DNA of 46,802 bases from CAYGVT01 sp964353355 (GCA_964353355.1 CAYGVT010000118.1:1-46802); one strand, 5' to 3'; shown: positions 1 to 8,026, counted from the stretch's first letter. The notes: generated by a model from the sequence alone, not told the origin. A program made the numbers and translations.

Positions 1-34
1 TATACGATGTATATACTTATATCTTTCCATGTGA

Positions 35-136
35 TTGTCAACGGGTGAAATTCAAACTGAAAAATCGATTGTTGGGGCGGTACACAACCAAGTTTACGAA
101 GGAGTCAATCTCTCAGAACTTCCTAAAGCTGAGCTG
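35..136 (+). pseudogene. possible 5' remnant of an unidentified gene, cut at a composition break
   Basis: From a TTG at 35 the plus strand reads about 34 codons with ordinary-looking, AT-richer codon use (start MSTGEIQTEKSIVGAVHNQ). A TATA-like run (positions 8-22, atgtatatacttata) lies just upstream. At about 135 the base composition changes sharply and the frame runs on only as an antisense shadow of the kelch gene, so any real gene is broken here. I do not recognise the family. It may equally be non-coding sequence at a rearrangement or assembly junction. Confidence 0.22.
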
Positions 137-637
137 TTACGAGGAAACGTTGTAGGTCCAGGTGTCGAAGCACTCCTCGTTCTTGGCCGTCACCCCGCCG
201 TACAGCACGACAAGCCCCCTCGAGCTGTCGTACGCCATGAGGTGGTACGTGCGCGCGAGCGGGGCCGTGGGCGGCCGCATCTCCCTCCATGCGTTCGTGC
301 TCAGGTTGTACGTCCAGGTGTCGTTGAGCTTCCCGTCGCGGTTGAAGCCGCCGAAGAGGACCATGACGCCGTTGCGCTCGTCGTAGACCATCTTGCCCCC
401 GGCCCTGGCGACGGGCCGGGCGCCCAGGTTCGTCCAGTTGCCCAGCTGCGTCGGGTCGTAGGCGAGGCGGACCCCCTCGTCGGTCTGGGTGGTGTTGACG
501 AAGGTGGCGTTCCAGGCGGCGGGCGCGGAGACGCCCCACGTCGAGCCACCGGATGCCTGGGGTGGGGCAAGGCTGGGGGCGAGGAACATGAGCGCCAGCG
601 CAACAAGTAGGTACCTGTTCCCCCCCTTACAGGACAT
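137..637 (-). pseudogene. truncated secreted kelch-repeat protein
   Basis: The frame encodes 166 residues from the ATG at 637. It starts with a signal peptide (hydrophobic stretch at about residues 9-25, then an Ala/Ser-rich cleavage region), followed by one full kelch repeat with the MVLFGG and DTWTYN signatures and most of a second one (VVLYGG, DTWTYN). The frame ends at TAA 137-139 immediately after the second DTWTYNVSS, just where a further blade strand should follow. Kelch propellers normally need five to seven repeats, so this looks like the 5' part of a longer gene cut at the AT-rich junction near 135. It would have been an exported beta-propeller. A TATA-like box lies at 674-682. It is called a pseudogene on the repeat count; a stable two-repeat product cannot be excluded. 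Confidence 0.6.
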
Positions 638-671
638 CAAGGAACGCTATCGCGATGGGGGGTTTTTCTAC

Positions 672-684
672 CTTTGTATAGGAT
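672..684 (-). promoter_or_regulatory. TATA-like box before the kelch gene
   Basis: Read on the minus strand this is an AT-rich patch, cctatacaaagg, in GC-rich surroundings about 40 bases before the kelch ATG. Its position is compatible with a short leader. Confidence 0.35.
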
Positions 685-753
685 GGTCCGCTATCTGAGG
701 ATGGCCAGTCCGAAGGCGCCATCCGCTGGCCCGCGTCCGCGCCGCACGCGGCC

Positions 754-770
754 GGAAAAAACCTTATCTG
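754..770 (+). promoter_or_regulatory. BRE/TATA-like promoter of the ferritin-like gene
   Basis: The sequence ggaaaaaaccttatctg combines an A-rich BRE-like part with ccttatc. It lies about 70 bases before the ATG at 838, implying a leader of roughly 45 bases. Confidence 0.45.
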
Positions 771-837
771 GGGGCATGGCATAGCCCCCCGCGCCGGTCC
801 CGGCCCCTCCGGGCAGGGCAGGCCAGTGGTGAGGCGG

Positions 838-1314
838 ATGGAGCTCGATGAGATGTGCAAGAACGCGGTGCAGCTCGCCGCGGAGAAGGAGCGCGACCTC
901 CTGGAGTTCTACAGGCACATGGCCCCCGTCATGAAGCGGAAGGCCATCAAGGACGTCTTCAAGGACTTCGCGGACGACATCGCCACCCACGTGGACGAGC
1001 TCGAGGCGCTCGCCGGCAAGGACGCCACCTGCGACCTGCTCGCCAAGGAGCTGGAGCGCGGGGACGCACCCAAGGAGCTCGGCATCGCGCGATACCTCAA
1101 GGACGTCGACCTCAAGGACACCTCTGGCTACCAGGAGGTCCTGACGAAGGCGATGAAGCTCCAGGAGCGCAACGTGGACTTCCTGAGCTCGCTCGCCGCC
1201 ATGACCCCCGCCAAGGAGGTCGCGAAGATCTTCCGCGCCATCCGCAATGACGAGGCGTCCCGGCTGCGCAGGCTCGAGGAGGTCTACGACGACGAGATCC
1301 TCCGCGAGGGCTGA
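838..1314 (+). CDS. ferritin-like/rubrerythrin-fold four-helix protein with degenerate metal ligands
   Basis: This 158-residue, all-helical protein consists of two similar helix pairs, as in the rubrerythrin-like ferritin superfamily: helix 1 around LAAEKERDLLEFY, helix 2 around FADDIATHVDEL, then a repeat around AMKLQERNVDFL and IRNDEASRLRRLEE. In active family members each pair supplies Glu and ExxH ligands to a di-iron centre. Here the first pair keeps a His but has Asp-Asp where Glu-Glu is usual, and the second pair has Gln and Arg at the expected Glu and His positions. The iron site is therefore probably altered or lost. No rubredoxin domain is present. The ATG at 838 is preferred over the GTG codons at 826 and 829 because the family helix starts right after it. 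A role in peroxide or iron handling is family-based inference only. Confidence 0.6.
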   Translation: MELDEMCKNAVQLAAEKERDLLEFYRHMAPVMKRKAIKDVFKDFADDIATHVDELEALAGKDATCDLLAKELERGDAPKELGIARYLKDVDLKDTSGYQEVLTKAMKLQERNVDFLSSLAAMTPAKEVAKIFRAIRNDEASRLRRLEEVYDDEILREG

Positions 1315-1353
1315 GAGGCGCGCCGCGCCTCCCACCGTCCCATCACGCGCGCT

Positions 1354-1518
1354 TCACTCGATGACCTTGACAGTCACCTCGAGCTTTGCGGGTCGCGCCT
1401 CGAAGGCGCCCTTGCTCACGTAGAGGGAGCCCACGATGGGCTCCTCCGCCTCCTCCTCGAACCGGTACATCCTCTTCGTGTCGCGCTGGAACGCGAACCG
1501 CAGGCTCAGTTCCTTCAT
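1354..1518 (-). CDS. conserved small protein of unknown function, 54 aa
   Basis: An ATG at 1518 opens a 54-codon frame ending in TGA at 1354. A clear Shine-Dalgarno (GGGGAGGATG) lies upstream. The product is basic and acidic in alternation and beta-rich, starting MKELSLRFAFQRDTKRMYRF, with a central VGSLYVSKGAF and a hydrophobic end LEVTVKVIE. I recall similar 50-60 residue proteins (a KELxLRFxxxxxTKxxYRF start and a VGTLYVxK centre) in both archaea and bacteria without assigned function; that memory is not checked. The gene is divergent to the large secreted peptidase-like gene and shares its upstream region. Confidence 0.65.
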   Translation of the reverse strand: MKELSLRFAFQRDTKRMYRFEEEAEEPIVGSLYVSKGAFEARPAKLEVTVKVIE

Positions 1519-1565
1519 ATGTGTGCATCCTCCCCTTCTGGGGGATGCTCAGGTAGTGCGCGTGC

Positions 1566-1577
1566 GCTCATATACCT
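1566..1577. promoter_or_regulatory. TATA-like box in the divergent region
   Basis: The AT-rich patch gctcatatacct can act in either direction. It lies about 50 bases before the small-protein gene on the minus strand (leader carrying its Shine-Dalgarno) and 28 bases before an ATG at 1599 on the plus strand. Confidence 0.35.
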
Positions 1578-1622
1578 CGGTCGGGGAGGGGTGGGCGAAT
1601 GTGGCGCTGGCCAGTGCCATGG

Positions 1623-1636
1623 GAAAGGCTTATCTC
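1623..1636 (+). promoter_or_regulatory. second TATA-like box, before the secreted peptidase-like gene
   Basis: The sequence gaaaggcttatctc lies about 60 bases before the chosen GTG start at 1692. Five TGGCC cores (1608, 1642, 1653, 1659, 1679) surround it and could be operator half-sites. Confidence 0.4.
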
Positions 1637-1691
1637 GGCGCTGGCCGATATCTGGCCCTGGCCAGCCAGCATTGGGATTGGCCATCCCTCG

Positions 1692-4600
1692 GTGACGCCC
1701 GTGCACGCCGCCCTCGTCCGGTTCAAGGCCCTGCCCCGCAGGGTGCATGCCGTCGTGGTGCTCGTCGCGCTGCTGATGGTCGCCTCGCCCATGCTGGCGG
1801 CGATGGGCGGGACCTCGCCACCCTCCGACAGGCTTGCCGAGACCGGCTTCGCCGGCGTCGCGGGCCGCCAGGTCGTGCCCGCCGCCAGGGCGACGCTCGT
1901 CGCGTTCGACCCATCCGACCTCTCGGACGACTTCGCCTACATGGCCGCGGTCCCGTTCTCGACCTTCTGGGTCGAGGACGAGGGCGTCGCCGTGTCATCG
2001 CCGCTGCTGTTCTACCAGGGGCCCATGGCTTCCCCGACCGAGGAGGAGACCGCGCTCGACGCGGGGGTGGGCGTGCACTACTTCATGGACGACTACGCCG
2101 TCGCGTGCGGCGGCAGCCTCGCCTCTATGATGACCGTCGGGCTCGACGACCTCAAGGCGGCGGAGCTGAAGGAGCTGTGGGGCGCGCAGGAGCTCGTCAA
2201 GGTTGGCGACCTCGGGGCCGTGGAGGCCGCGGCCCGCATAGCCGAGCTGGGTTGGGAGTGGTCCAACAGCGCCGTGGTCGCGGTCATCGACCCGACAGTC
2301 GCGCCCATCTCTGAGCGCGTGGAGGGCGAGATGAGCGGCACCCTCGAGGCGCTGCCCGTGATTTCAGGCGAGTTCACCGGCAGCATCGAGCCCTCTTTCC
2401 ACACCGCGAACGCGTACCCGTTCGACGTGCCGAAGGGCTACGCCTACGTGAGGGCCGAGCTCACGTGGCAGCGCGTCGACCCTCTCCCTGGCCTCGTCCA
2501 GCGCGGCAAGGAGCTCGGCTTCCACCTCTACGCTGGCGAGGTGATGGTCGCGCTCTCGGACCAGTGGAATGCCATGTCCGGCGCGGCCGACACGGTCCAG
2601 TCGTTCGTCTACACTCCAGGTCAGTGGAGGGCCGAGGTCGTCTACATCCCGACGATGGGGGTCCTCGACATCGAGAAGCCCCCCACTATCATGCGTCTTT
2701 ACGACCCCGCGGACTACACGCTCTCCTACACGCTCCTAGGCGGCGTCGACGTGCCCGTGCCGGACGTGCCGGACGCGGGCGCGCGCGACGCGGTGTTCAC
2801 CCTCAGGTGGGACGACGGCTCCAGGGACCTGGGCCTCTTCCTGCGGGACCCGACGGGCCAGGAGATCGGCTCCGCGCTCGCGACCGGCACGGGGGGCACG
2901 CAGACGCTGGAGCTCCCCAAGCTCGGCGCGGGGGCCTACACGGTCTCCGTCGTGGCGCTCGACGACTCGACGGGCGACGTGACCTTCGATGTCGAGTACT
3001 CGTGGGAGCAGACCATGTCCCGGGAGGAGGTCGGCGGCCTGACCGCGGCCGCGCAGGGCGCGGTGCTCGCGTCCGAGATGAACGCTCCCCTCCTATACGC
3101 GACGCCTGGTGGCCTGAGCGCCGAGACCGAGCACGCGCTCGACCTGCTGGGCGTGCGCGACGTGGTTCTCATGGACCTCATGGGCCGCGGCAGCGCCGCG
3201 AGGGACGCCATAAAGGGCATGCGCGGCGCGGGGGGCCCCGGCATCGACGTTGAGACGGTGGGGACGTACGAGGGCGCGGTCGCGCGCGTGCTTCAGCAGA
3301 CCAAGGGCACGCGCTCTGGCACCCAGGACGTGGTGGTGACCACCGTGGACCCTTGGTCCTACTGGCTGACGGCGCAGGACGCCACGAACCCCGCGGGCGA
3401 GGAGTGGGGCGCGCGGTTCGTCGGGCCCGCGGCCTACGAGGCCGCGCTGCACGCCTGCCCCGTGCTCGTGACCGAGACGGACAGCCGGCTCTCGTGCGCG
3501 GAGGCCTACCACACCGTGATGTGGACGCTCCACAACCGCGCGACGGTGCCCGTCGCCGCGTTCTACAACACCGGCACGGCCGTCTACGACGCGCTCGCCT
3601 CCCTCGGCATGGACCGCGAGGGCAAGGAGACCATCGTCACCGTCGCGGACCAGTACGACATCGGCACTCCGTGGGACCGCGCCCTCGTGGGCCCCTCGAC
3701 GCCGGGCCGCATCGCGGGCACGCCCGTCGACTGCGCGTACTGGGTCGCGCGCGGCGCGCTCTACCCGCTGGTCATCTTCGCCAACCCCTCCGTCGACACG
3801 AGCCTCGACCCCACCGGGGGCATGCGTTGGGTGGGCTCGGTCTCGCAGCGCACGCCCCTCGGCCGCCTCGTGGAGGTCTCGCCCTCGCAGGAGGTCAAGC
3901 TCTCCAACCCCGTGACGTTCACGTGGGCGTGCTACTTGTACAAGTTCAACGAGCGCGCCTCCAATTACTGGGGCGCGAAGTACGAGGCCGCCGACGGCTC
4001 GATTCCCGGGGAGAGCCCCTCGGACCACCCCTGGGACCACGGCACGCTCCCCGACCTGAGCGAGGACGTCTACAAGATGTACTCGGACCAAGCGGGCTTC
4101 GGCGAGGCCGAGTCGGCCGCCTATGCCGAGACCATCGAGAACCTCAACCGCGGCACCATCATGTGGGTCGAGACCATGCACGGCAGCAACCGCGGGGGCG
4201 GGCTCGTTGGCTGGTGGTCCTCCACCCAGAACACCGAGGCTAACCCGCACCGCGGCTACGAGGAGGCAGCGGGCCGCCTCATGGGCTCGTCGGAGGACCC
4301 GGACGTGCTCACGCTTGGCAAGTACACAGGCTACGACATCCTGCCCTGCTCGAGCCCCATCACGGACCTCAACATCCTGCCGGAGCGCCACGACGGCGTC
4401 GTGCTCGCCTACCTCAACCAGGACCCCCAGACCTACGGCGTCTACGGCGCCGACCTCGACCGCGACCTGGGCAATGTGCACTCGATGGGCTTGTTCGCGG
4501 GCTCGTGCTCCATCTCGAACACGTTCCTGCACCTTGCGCTCGTGAGGCACGGGTGCGTCTACCAGGTAATCGACCCGTGGCTGACGTCGTGGTACGTTGA

Positions 4601-5072
4601 GCTCGGGCAGGAGACGTTCTACCGCGACGTGGGCTACGGCGAGCGCACCGTGGGCGAGGCCTACGAGCATGCGATATCGCTCATCGGCGCGGAGTACATC
4701 ACGCAGGACTGGTTCTGGGACCACTGGGAGAACATCGTGTTCTTCGGCGAGCCCGACATGAGGATGTACACGCCCTACGCGCCCATCCCGCGGCCGGAGG
4801 TCCTGGGGGAGAACGTCGTGCTGGACGGGCACGCCGTGATGTCGGCCTCGTCGCACCCGGCGAACCTGAGCGCCTCGGGCGCATGGGTCGTGCTCGCGTC
4901 CGTCGGGGCGGTGATGCTCGCTGTCGAGGCCTACGTGCACCTCAAGGGCAGGCCGGTCGCCCTCCGCGACCGTTCTAGGAGGGCCAGGAAGGCGGCCAAG
5001 CGCGCAGCGAGGAAGGCCGCGCGCGCCCGGCCGGTGCCTACCGCCTCCTCGCAGCCTGGGCCACCCTCTTGA
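1692..5072 (+). CDS. large secreted, membrane-anchored protein with clan CD (C25 gingipain-like) peptidase features
   Basis: The frame gives 1,126 residues from the GTG at 1692. An ATG at 1599 is in frame but would add an implausible Trp-rich 31-residue leader in front of the signal peptide. Order (numbering from 1692): signal peptide hydrophobic core at about 18-33; beta-rich region; a PPC-like beta-sandwich at about 366-440; a stretch resembling cell-wall-binding repeat 2 at about 465-500 (APLLYATPGGL); a GRIAGTPVDCAY motif near 671; a hydrophobic strand followed by His830-Gly (IMWVETMHG); a second hydrophobic strand followed by Cys939 (SMGLFAGSC); and FFGEPDMRMY near 1018. The His-Gly and Gly-Ser-Cys blocks and the final GEPDMR resemble clan CD dyads and the GDPSLR-like end of C25 peptidases. 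One transmembrane helix lies near 1064-1084, followed by a basic Arg/Lys-rich tail, so the bulk faces outward. It may be an inactive relative. The 3' end overlaps the convergent oxidoreductase gene by 35 bases. Confidence 0.6.
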   Translation: MTPVHAALVRFKALPRRVHAVVVLVALLMVASPMLAAMGGTSPPSDRLAETGFAGVAGRQVVPAARATLVAFDPSDLSDDFAYMAAVPFSTFWVEDEGVAVSSPLLFYQGPMASPTEEETALDAGVGVHYFMDDYAVACGGSLASMMTVGLDDLKAAELKELWGAQELVKVGDLGAVEAAARIAELGWEWSNSAVVAVIDPTVAPISERVEGEMSGTLEALPVISGEFTGSIEPSFHTANAYPFDVPKGYAYVRAELTWQRVDPLPGLVQRGKELGFHLYAGEVMVALSDQWNAMSGAADTVQSFVYTPGQWRAEVVYIPTMGVLDIEKPPTIMRLYDPADYTLSYTLLGGVDVPVPDVPDAGARDAVFTLRWDDGSRDLGLFLRDPTGQEIGSALATGTGGTQTLELPKLGAGAYTVSVVALDDSTGDVTFDVEYSWEQTMSREEVGGLTAAAQGAVLASEMNAPLLYATPGGLSAETEHALDLLGVRDVVLMDLMGRGSAARDAIKGMRGAGGPGIDVETVGTYEGAVARVLQQTKGTRSGTQDVVVTTVDPWSYWLTAQDATNPAGEEWGARFVGPAAYEAALHACPVLVTETDSRLSCAEAYHTVMWTLHNRATVPVAAFYNTGTAVYDALASLGMDREGKETIVTVADQYDIGTPWDRALVGPSTPGRIAGTPVDCAYWVARGALYPLVIFANPSVDTSLDPTGGMRWVGSVSQRTPLGRLVEVSPSQEVKLSNPVTFTWACYLYKFNERASNYWGAKYEAADGSIPGESPSDHPWDHGTLPDLSEDVYKMYSDQAGFGEAESAAYAETIENLNRGTIMWVETMHGSNRGGGLVGWWSSTQNTEANPHRGYEEAAGRLMGSSEDPDVLTLGKYTGYDILPCSSPITDLNILPERHDGVVLAYLNQDPQTYGVYGADLDRDLGNVHSMGLFAGSCSISNTFLHLALVRHGCVYQVIDPWLTSWYVELGQETFYRDVGYGERTVGEAYEHAISLIGAEYITQDWFWDHWENIVFFGEPDMRMYTPYAPIPRPEVLGENVVLDGHAVMSASSHPANLSASGAWVVLASVGAVMLAVEAYVHLKGRPVALRDRSRRARKAAKRAARKAARARPVPTASSQPGPPS

Positions 5073-7188
5073 ACACCGGGTCGGTGAGCCCGACCCGCTC
5101 AAGGGTCTCGTCCAGGGGCACGCCGTCCTGGTCCCAGCCGCGCTCCTTGTAGACCGCGTCGGCGAGCTTCCAGTACCGCTCGGCGCGGAGCGCCTGAAGC
5201 CTCCGCAGCCGCTCCTCGGGGCCCATCCCCGCGAGCGCGGCCTCCCCGTCCGAGGCCGCGACCTCCTTGTCGTAGCGCTCGCGGTAACGCTCGTACTCGT
5301 CGACGAACACGGGGCCCATGGCCCGCATGGGGATGCGGTCGTGCTCGCGCCTCCCGAACCCCTGGCGCAGGTTGAGGAGCTTCTGGAGGGTGTAGAGCCG
5401 CTCGGACTCGGCCAGGAGGTCGTCGACCGTCATCTCCTTTCCCCGGACGGCGCCCGCGTAGGCCGCGTACATCTCGACCGAGGGGAGGTTCTTCGCGGGG
5501 TCCGCGGTCTTGGCCGCGTCGGGGTGGCGGACGTCGATCCATGGCAGCTTGCAGATTCCCATCGCGTTGAACCACGTGCGGAACAGGGGGAACCATCGCA
5601 GCGCCTTGGCCTTGAGCTCGGGGGTCGGCATCTCGTTGTTGACCTGGTCCAGGAAGATGAGCCACGCCTCGTCATGCTGCGGGCCCTTGAGCGCGAAGCC
5701 GTAGCCGCCCTGCTGCGCGAGGCTCTCCTTTGTAACGTACACCGAGAACTCGAGCCCCTTGCACTCCATGCCGAACTCGCGCAGGACCTCCTCGGCCTCC
5801 CTGGCCTTGTGCCCGGTGCGCTTGGCCCACCGGCGGGCGACCCAACCACGGGCCTGGCGGATGCCCTTGCTGGCGACAGCCCCGAACCCCTCGCCGGAGG
5901 CCATCATGTGCAGCAGCCGCAGCGCGACGTCGGCGTCGCCCCACCGCAGCTCGAGCCCGCCCGTGTCCTCCTTGGTGAGGTAGCCGCGGTCGTAGGCCTC
6001 GAAGAGGAAGCCCATCGTGATGCCCACGGATATGGTGTCCAGCCCGTACTCGTCGCAGTACCAGTTGTACTCCAGCAGGTACTCAGGGTCGAAGACCCCG
6101 ATGACCGGCGCGGTCGCGGCGGTCTCGTACTCGGGGCCGTCCACGCCGACGACGCGGCCCTTGTGCGCCCCCGTGCGCAGGGTGTAGCCCTCGGTACCCT
6201 TCGCGCACGCCAGCGTGCAGCCCAGGTAGCACCCGTCGGGCGTGCCGTGTGTGAAGTACCTCTCTGCCCACACCTGGGGGTAGATCTTGGGCGCGTCCTC
6301 GTGGTGCCCCGTCTGGTAGTTGAACGTGGGCAGGAGGTCGAACTTGTTCATGACCTCGACGAGGACGGTCGTGCCCCACTTGTCGAGCTTGAGCCCGAGG
6401 GGGTCGACCTTGCTGATGACCTCCTTGATCTCCATGCCCTTCTTGCGCACGAGCTCCCCGTCGGCTGCCTGGACGGCCTTCTGCCTACCCGCGTTGCTCT
6501 TCACCACCAAGGCCATGAGGTTCTTGTTGCGCATGACGGTACCGGTCCCGCCCCGTCCCGCCTGCTTGCAACGCAGCCGCTCGCGGCGGCGGTCGTAGTA
6601 GACCGAGTTGGTGATGCCGTGGTACGAGTGGACGGCGCCAGGTCCCGCGGTCGCGGCCGCGACGTTGTGCACGGGCCCGTCCCCCCTCACGCGCTCGAAG
6701 AGCGTCTCGCACATCGTGATGGCGCCATCGGGCCCGTCGTAGGGCTCGATGCGCACCTTGCCCGCGTCCCCGTCGACGATGACGACCACGCGCTCGCGGG
6801 CCTTGCCCTTGACGGCGACCGCGTCGAAGCCCGCGAGCTTGAGCAGGGGGGCGAAGTGCCCGCCCACGTTGGAATCGATGAAGCTGCCGGTGAGGGGCGA
6901 GAGCGTGCCCACGATGAACTTACCCGTGCCTGGCCAGCCGGGCTCGCCCCCAAGCAGGCCCCCGGCCATCACGAGCACGTTGTCGGGGTCGTTCCACTTG
7001 GTGCTCGACGTGGTGCCCTCCCAGACGAGCCACAGGCAGTAGCCGCGGCCGCCGAGGTAGAGCTCGCGTTCCTCTGGCCTGACGACGCGGAAGTTGGCCG
7101 TGAGCTTGGTCAGGTCCAGCTCGAGGACCCGGTCGGTCGCGCCCCTCTCGGGGACGGCGGGCTTGTAGGAGAACTCACGGACGTCCAT
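5038..7188 (-). CDS. aldehyde:ferredoxin oxidoreductase family protein (tungstopterin, Fe-S)
   Basis: This 716-residue protein fits the AOR family, cytosolic tungsten or molybdenum bis-pterin enzymes that oxidise aldehydes to acids and reduce ferredoxin. The N-terminal domain has the GGRGYCLWLVWEG and GGLLGGEPGWPGTGKF blocks, followed by SNVGGHFAPLLKLAGFDA. The pterin-binding GRGGTGTVMRNKN is near residue 220. The Fe-S ligands are Cys320, Cys324, Cys328 (CYLGCTLAC) and Cys546 in GICKLPW. DEYGLDTISVG is the usual cofactor-binding block. The first Cys spacing is CX3CX3C, one residue longer than the CX2CX3C of well-studied enzymes, so the substrate is uncertain. The ATG at 7188 follows GGAGGCGTGCGC, a good ribosome-binding site. 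The B12-binding protein gene starts divergently 183 bases away. Confidence 0.88.
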   Translation of the reverse strand: MDVREFSYKPAVPERGATDRVLELDLTKLTANFRVVRPEERELYLGGRGYCLWLVWEGTTSSTKWNDPDNVLVMAGGLLGGEPGWPGTGKFIVGTLSPLTGSFIDSNVGGHFAPLLKLAGFDAVAVKGKARERVVVIVDGDAGKVRIEPYDGPDGAITMCETLFERVRGDGPVHNVAAATAGPGAVHSYHGITNSVYYDRRRERLRCKQAGRGGTGTVMRNKNLMALVVKSNAGRQKAVQAADGELVRKKGMEIKEVISKVDPLGLKLDKWGTTVLVEVMNKFDLLPTFNYQTGHHEDAPKIYPQVWAERYFTHGTPDGCYLGCTLACAKGTEGYTLRTGAHKGRVVGVDGPEYETAATAPVIGVFDPEYLLEYNWYCDEYGLDTISVGITMGFLFEAYDRGYLTKEDTGGLELRWGDADVALRLLHMMASGEGFGAVASKGIRQARGWVARRWAKRTGHKAREAEEVLREFGMECKGLEFSVYVTKESLAQQGGYGFALKGPQHDEAWLIFLDQVNNEMPTPELKAKALRWFPLFRTWFNAMGICKLPWIDVRHPDAAKTADPAKNLPSVEMYAAYAGAVRGKEMTVDDLLAESERLYTLQKLLNLRQGFGRREHDRIPMRAMGPVFVDEYERYRERYDKEVAASDGEAALAGMGPEERLRRLQALRAERYWKLADAVYKERGWDQDGVPLDETLERVGLTDPVFKRVAQAARRR

Positions 7189-7331
7189 GCGCACGCCTCC
7201 GCTGGTTAATCGGGCGATGGGGTTAATAGCCTTGGCCCAAGGTGCCCGAGCGGGCATATCGGGCGAAAGGGCCTGCGACCGACGTCCCGTCCAGTCCCGA
7301 GGGCGTCCGCGGACCCCTTCTGCGTTAGGAA

Positions 7332-7346
7332 CCATCTTATAATACG
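7332..7346 (+). promoter_or_regulatory. TATA box of the B12-binding protein operon
   Basis: The sequence ccatcttataatacg lies about 33 bases before the ATG at 7372. It fits an archaeal TATA box with a very short leader. Confidence 0.5.
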
Positions 7347-7371
7347 ACCGTGCATTGGAACGCCCGATACC

Positions 7372-8025
7372 ATGTCCGACTTCAGGGAGGATTTCTTGGG
7401 GGCGCTCGACGCCGAGGACCGTGCCGCGTGCGTGGAGATGGCCCTCCACCGGCTAGGGATGGGGCACATCGACGTGCTCACGCTCTACCGCGAGGTGCTC
7501 GCGCCGGCCCTGAACGAATGGAAGTGCAAGGAGGCGGACGCGGACGTCTGCGTCTGGAAGGAGCACGTGCGCACGTCCATCGTCAGGACGGTCGTCGAGG
7601 CCGCCTACCCGTACGTGGTCAAGGAGGCCGAGAGGCGGAACCTGGCCAAGGCCAAGGCCACGAAGGCCGCGGTGGTGTGCCCGCCCGGCGAGCTCCACGA
7701 GCTCGGCGCGCGCATGGTCGCGGACTACTTCACGCTCGCTGGCTTCGAGACCACGTTCGTGGGCGCCAGCACGCCCATCGACGACTTCGTGGCGGCGCTC
7801 GGCCACCTCAGGCCCCGCTACGTCGCCATCAGCGTTACCAACCCCTACAACCTCATAGCGCTGCGCGACCTCATCGGGCGCATCAAGGGCAAGCTCCCCG
7901 AGGGGACGACCGTCGTGGTCGGTGGCCGCGCCGTCAGGCACGACCCCGACCTGGCCCGGAGGGTCGGCGCGGACGTCATCCTCGACACCTTCGAGGACGT
8001 CGCGCGCCTCGCGGGGGGTGCGTGA
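7372..8025 (+). CDS. cobalamin (B12)-binding domain protein
   Basis: This 217-residue protein consists of an N-terminal four-helix cap (about 1-95) and a Rossmann-like B12-binding domain (about 100-217). The loop GELHELGARMVADYF gives the His that would coordinate cobalt, with Glu in place of the usual Asp of DxHxxG. Further typical blocks are FVGASTPIDDFVAAL, YVAISVTNPYNL and VVVGGRAV. In the cap, W-x13-EH is present (Trp in NEWKCKE, EH in WKEHVRT), whereas photosensory and regulatory relatives have W-x9-EH. There is no DNA-binding domain, so it may be a corrinoid carrier or a sensor working with another protein. The downstream transporter permease begins at or just after its stop codon, so they are probably one transcript. 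Confidence 0.75.
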   Translation: MSDFREDFLGALDAEDRAACVEMALHRLGMGHIDVLTLYREVLAPALNEWKCKEADADVCVWKEHVRTSIVRTVVEAAYPYVVKEAERRNLAKAKATKAAVVCPPGELHELGARMVADYFTLAGFETTFVGASTPIDDFVAALGHLRPRYVAISVTNPYNLIALRDLIGRIKGKLPEGTTVVVGGRAVRHDPDLARRVGADVILDTFEDVARLAGGA

Positions 8026-8026
8026 C

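Noticed and set aside
1343..1528. 61-codon minus-strand frame overlapping the 54-residue gene
   Set aside because: It starts a few bases earlier in another frame, has an Arg/Gly-rich product with no fold signal, and lacks the spacing to the ribosome-binding site that the 54-residue frame has.
1599..1691. Upstream ATG extension of the C25-like protein
   Set aside because: It would add 31 Trp/Pro-rich residues before a normal signal peptide, and the stretch looks like promoter sequence with TGGCC cores. It remains possible because a TATA-like box is 28 bases before that ATG.
3093..5102. Long open frame on the minus strand opposite the C25-like gene (669 codons)
   Set aside because: It is Arg/Val/His-rich, without family motifs, and mirrors the GC-biased codons of the real plus-strand gene.
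5341..7209. Long plus-strand frame opposite the AOR gene (622 codons)
   Set aside because: The minus-strand frame carries all the AOR motifs; the plus-strand one is a compositional shadow.
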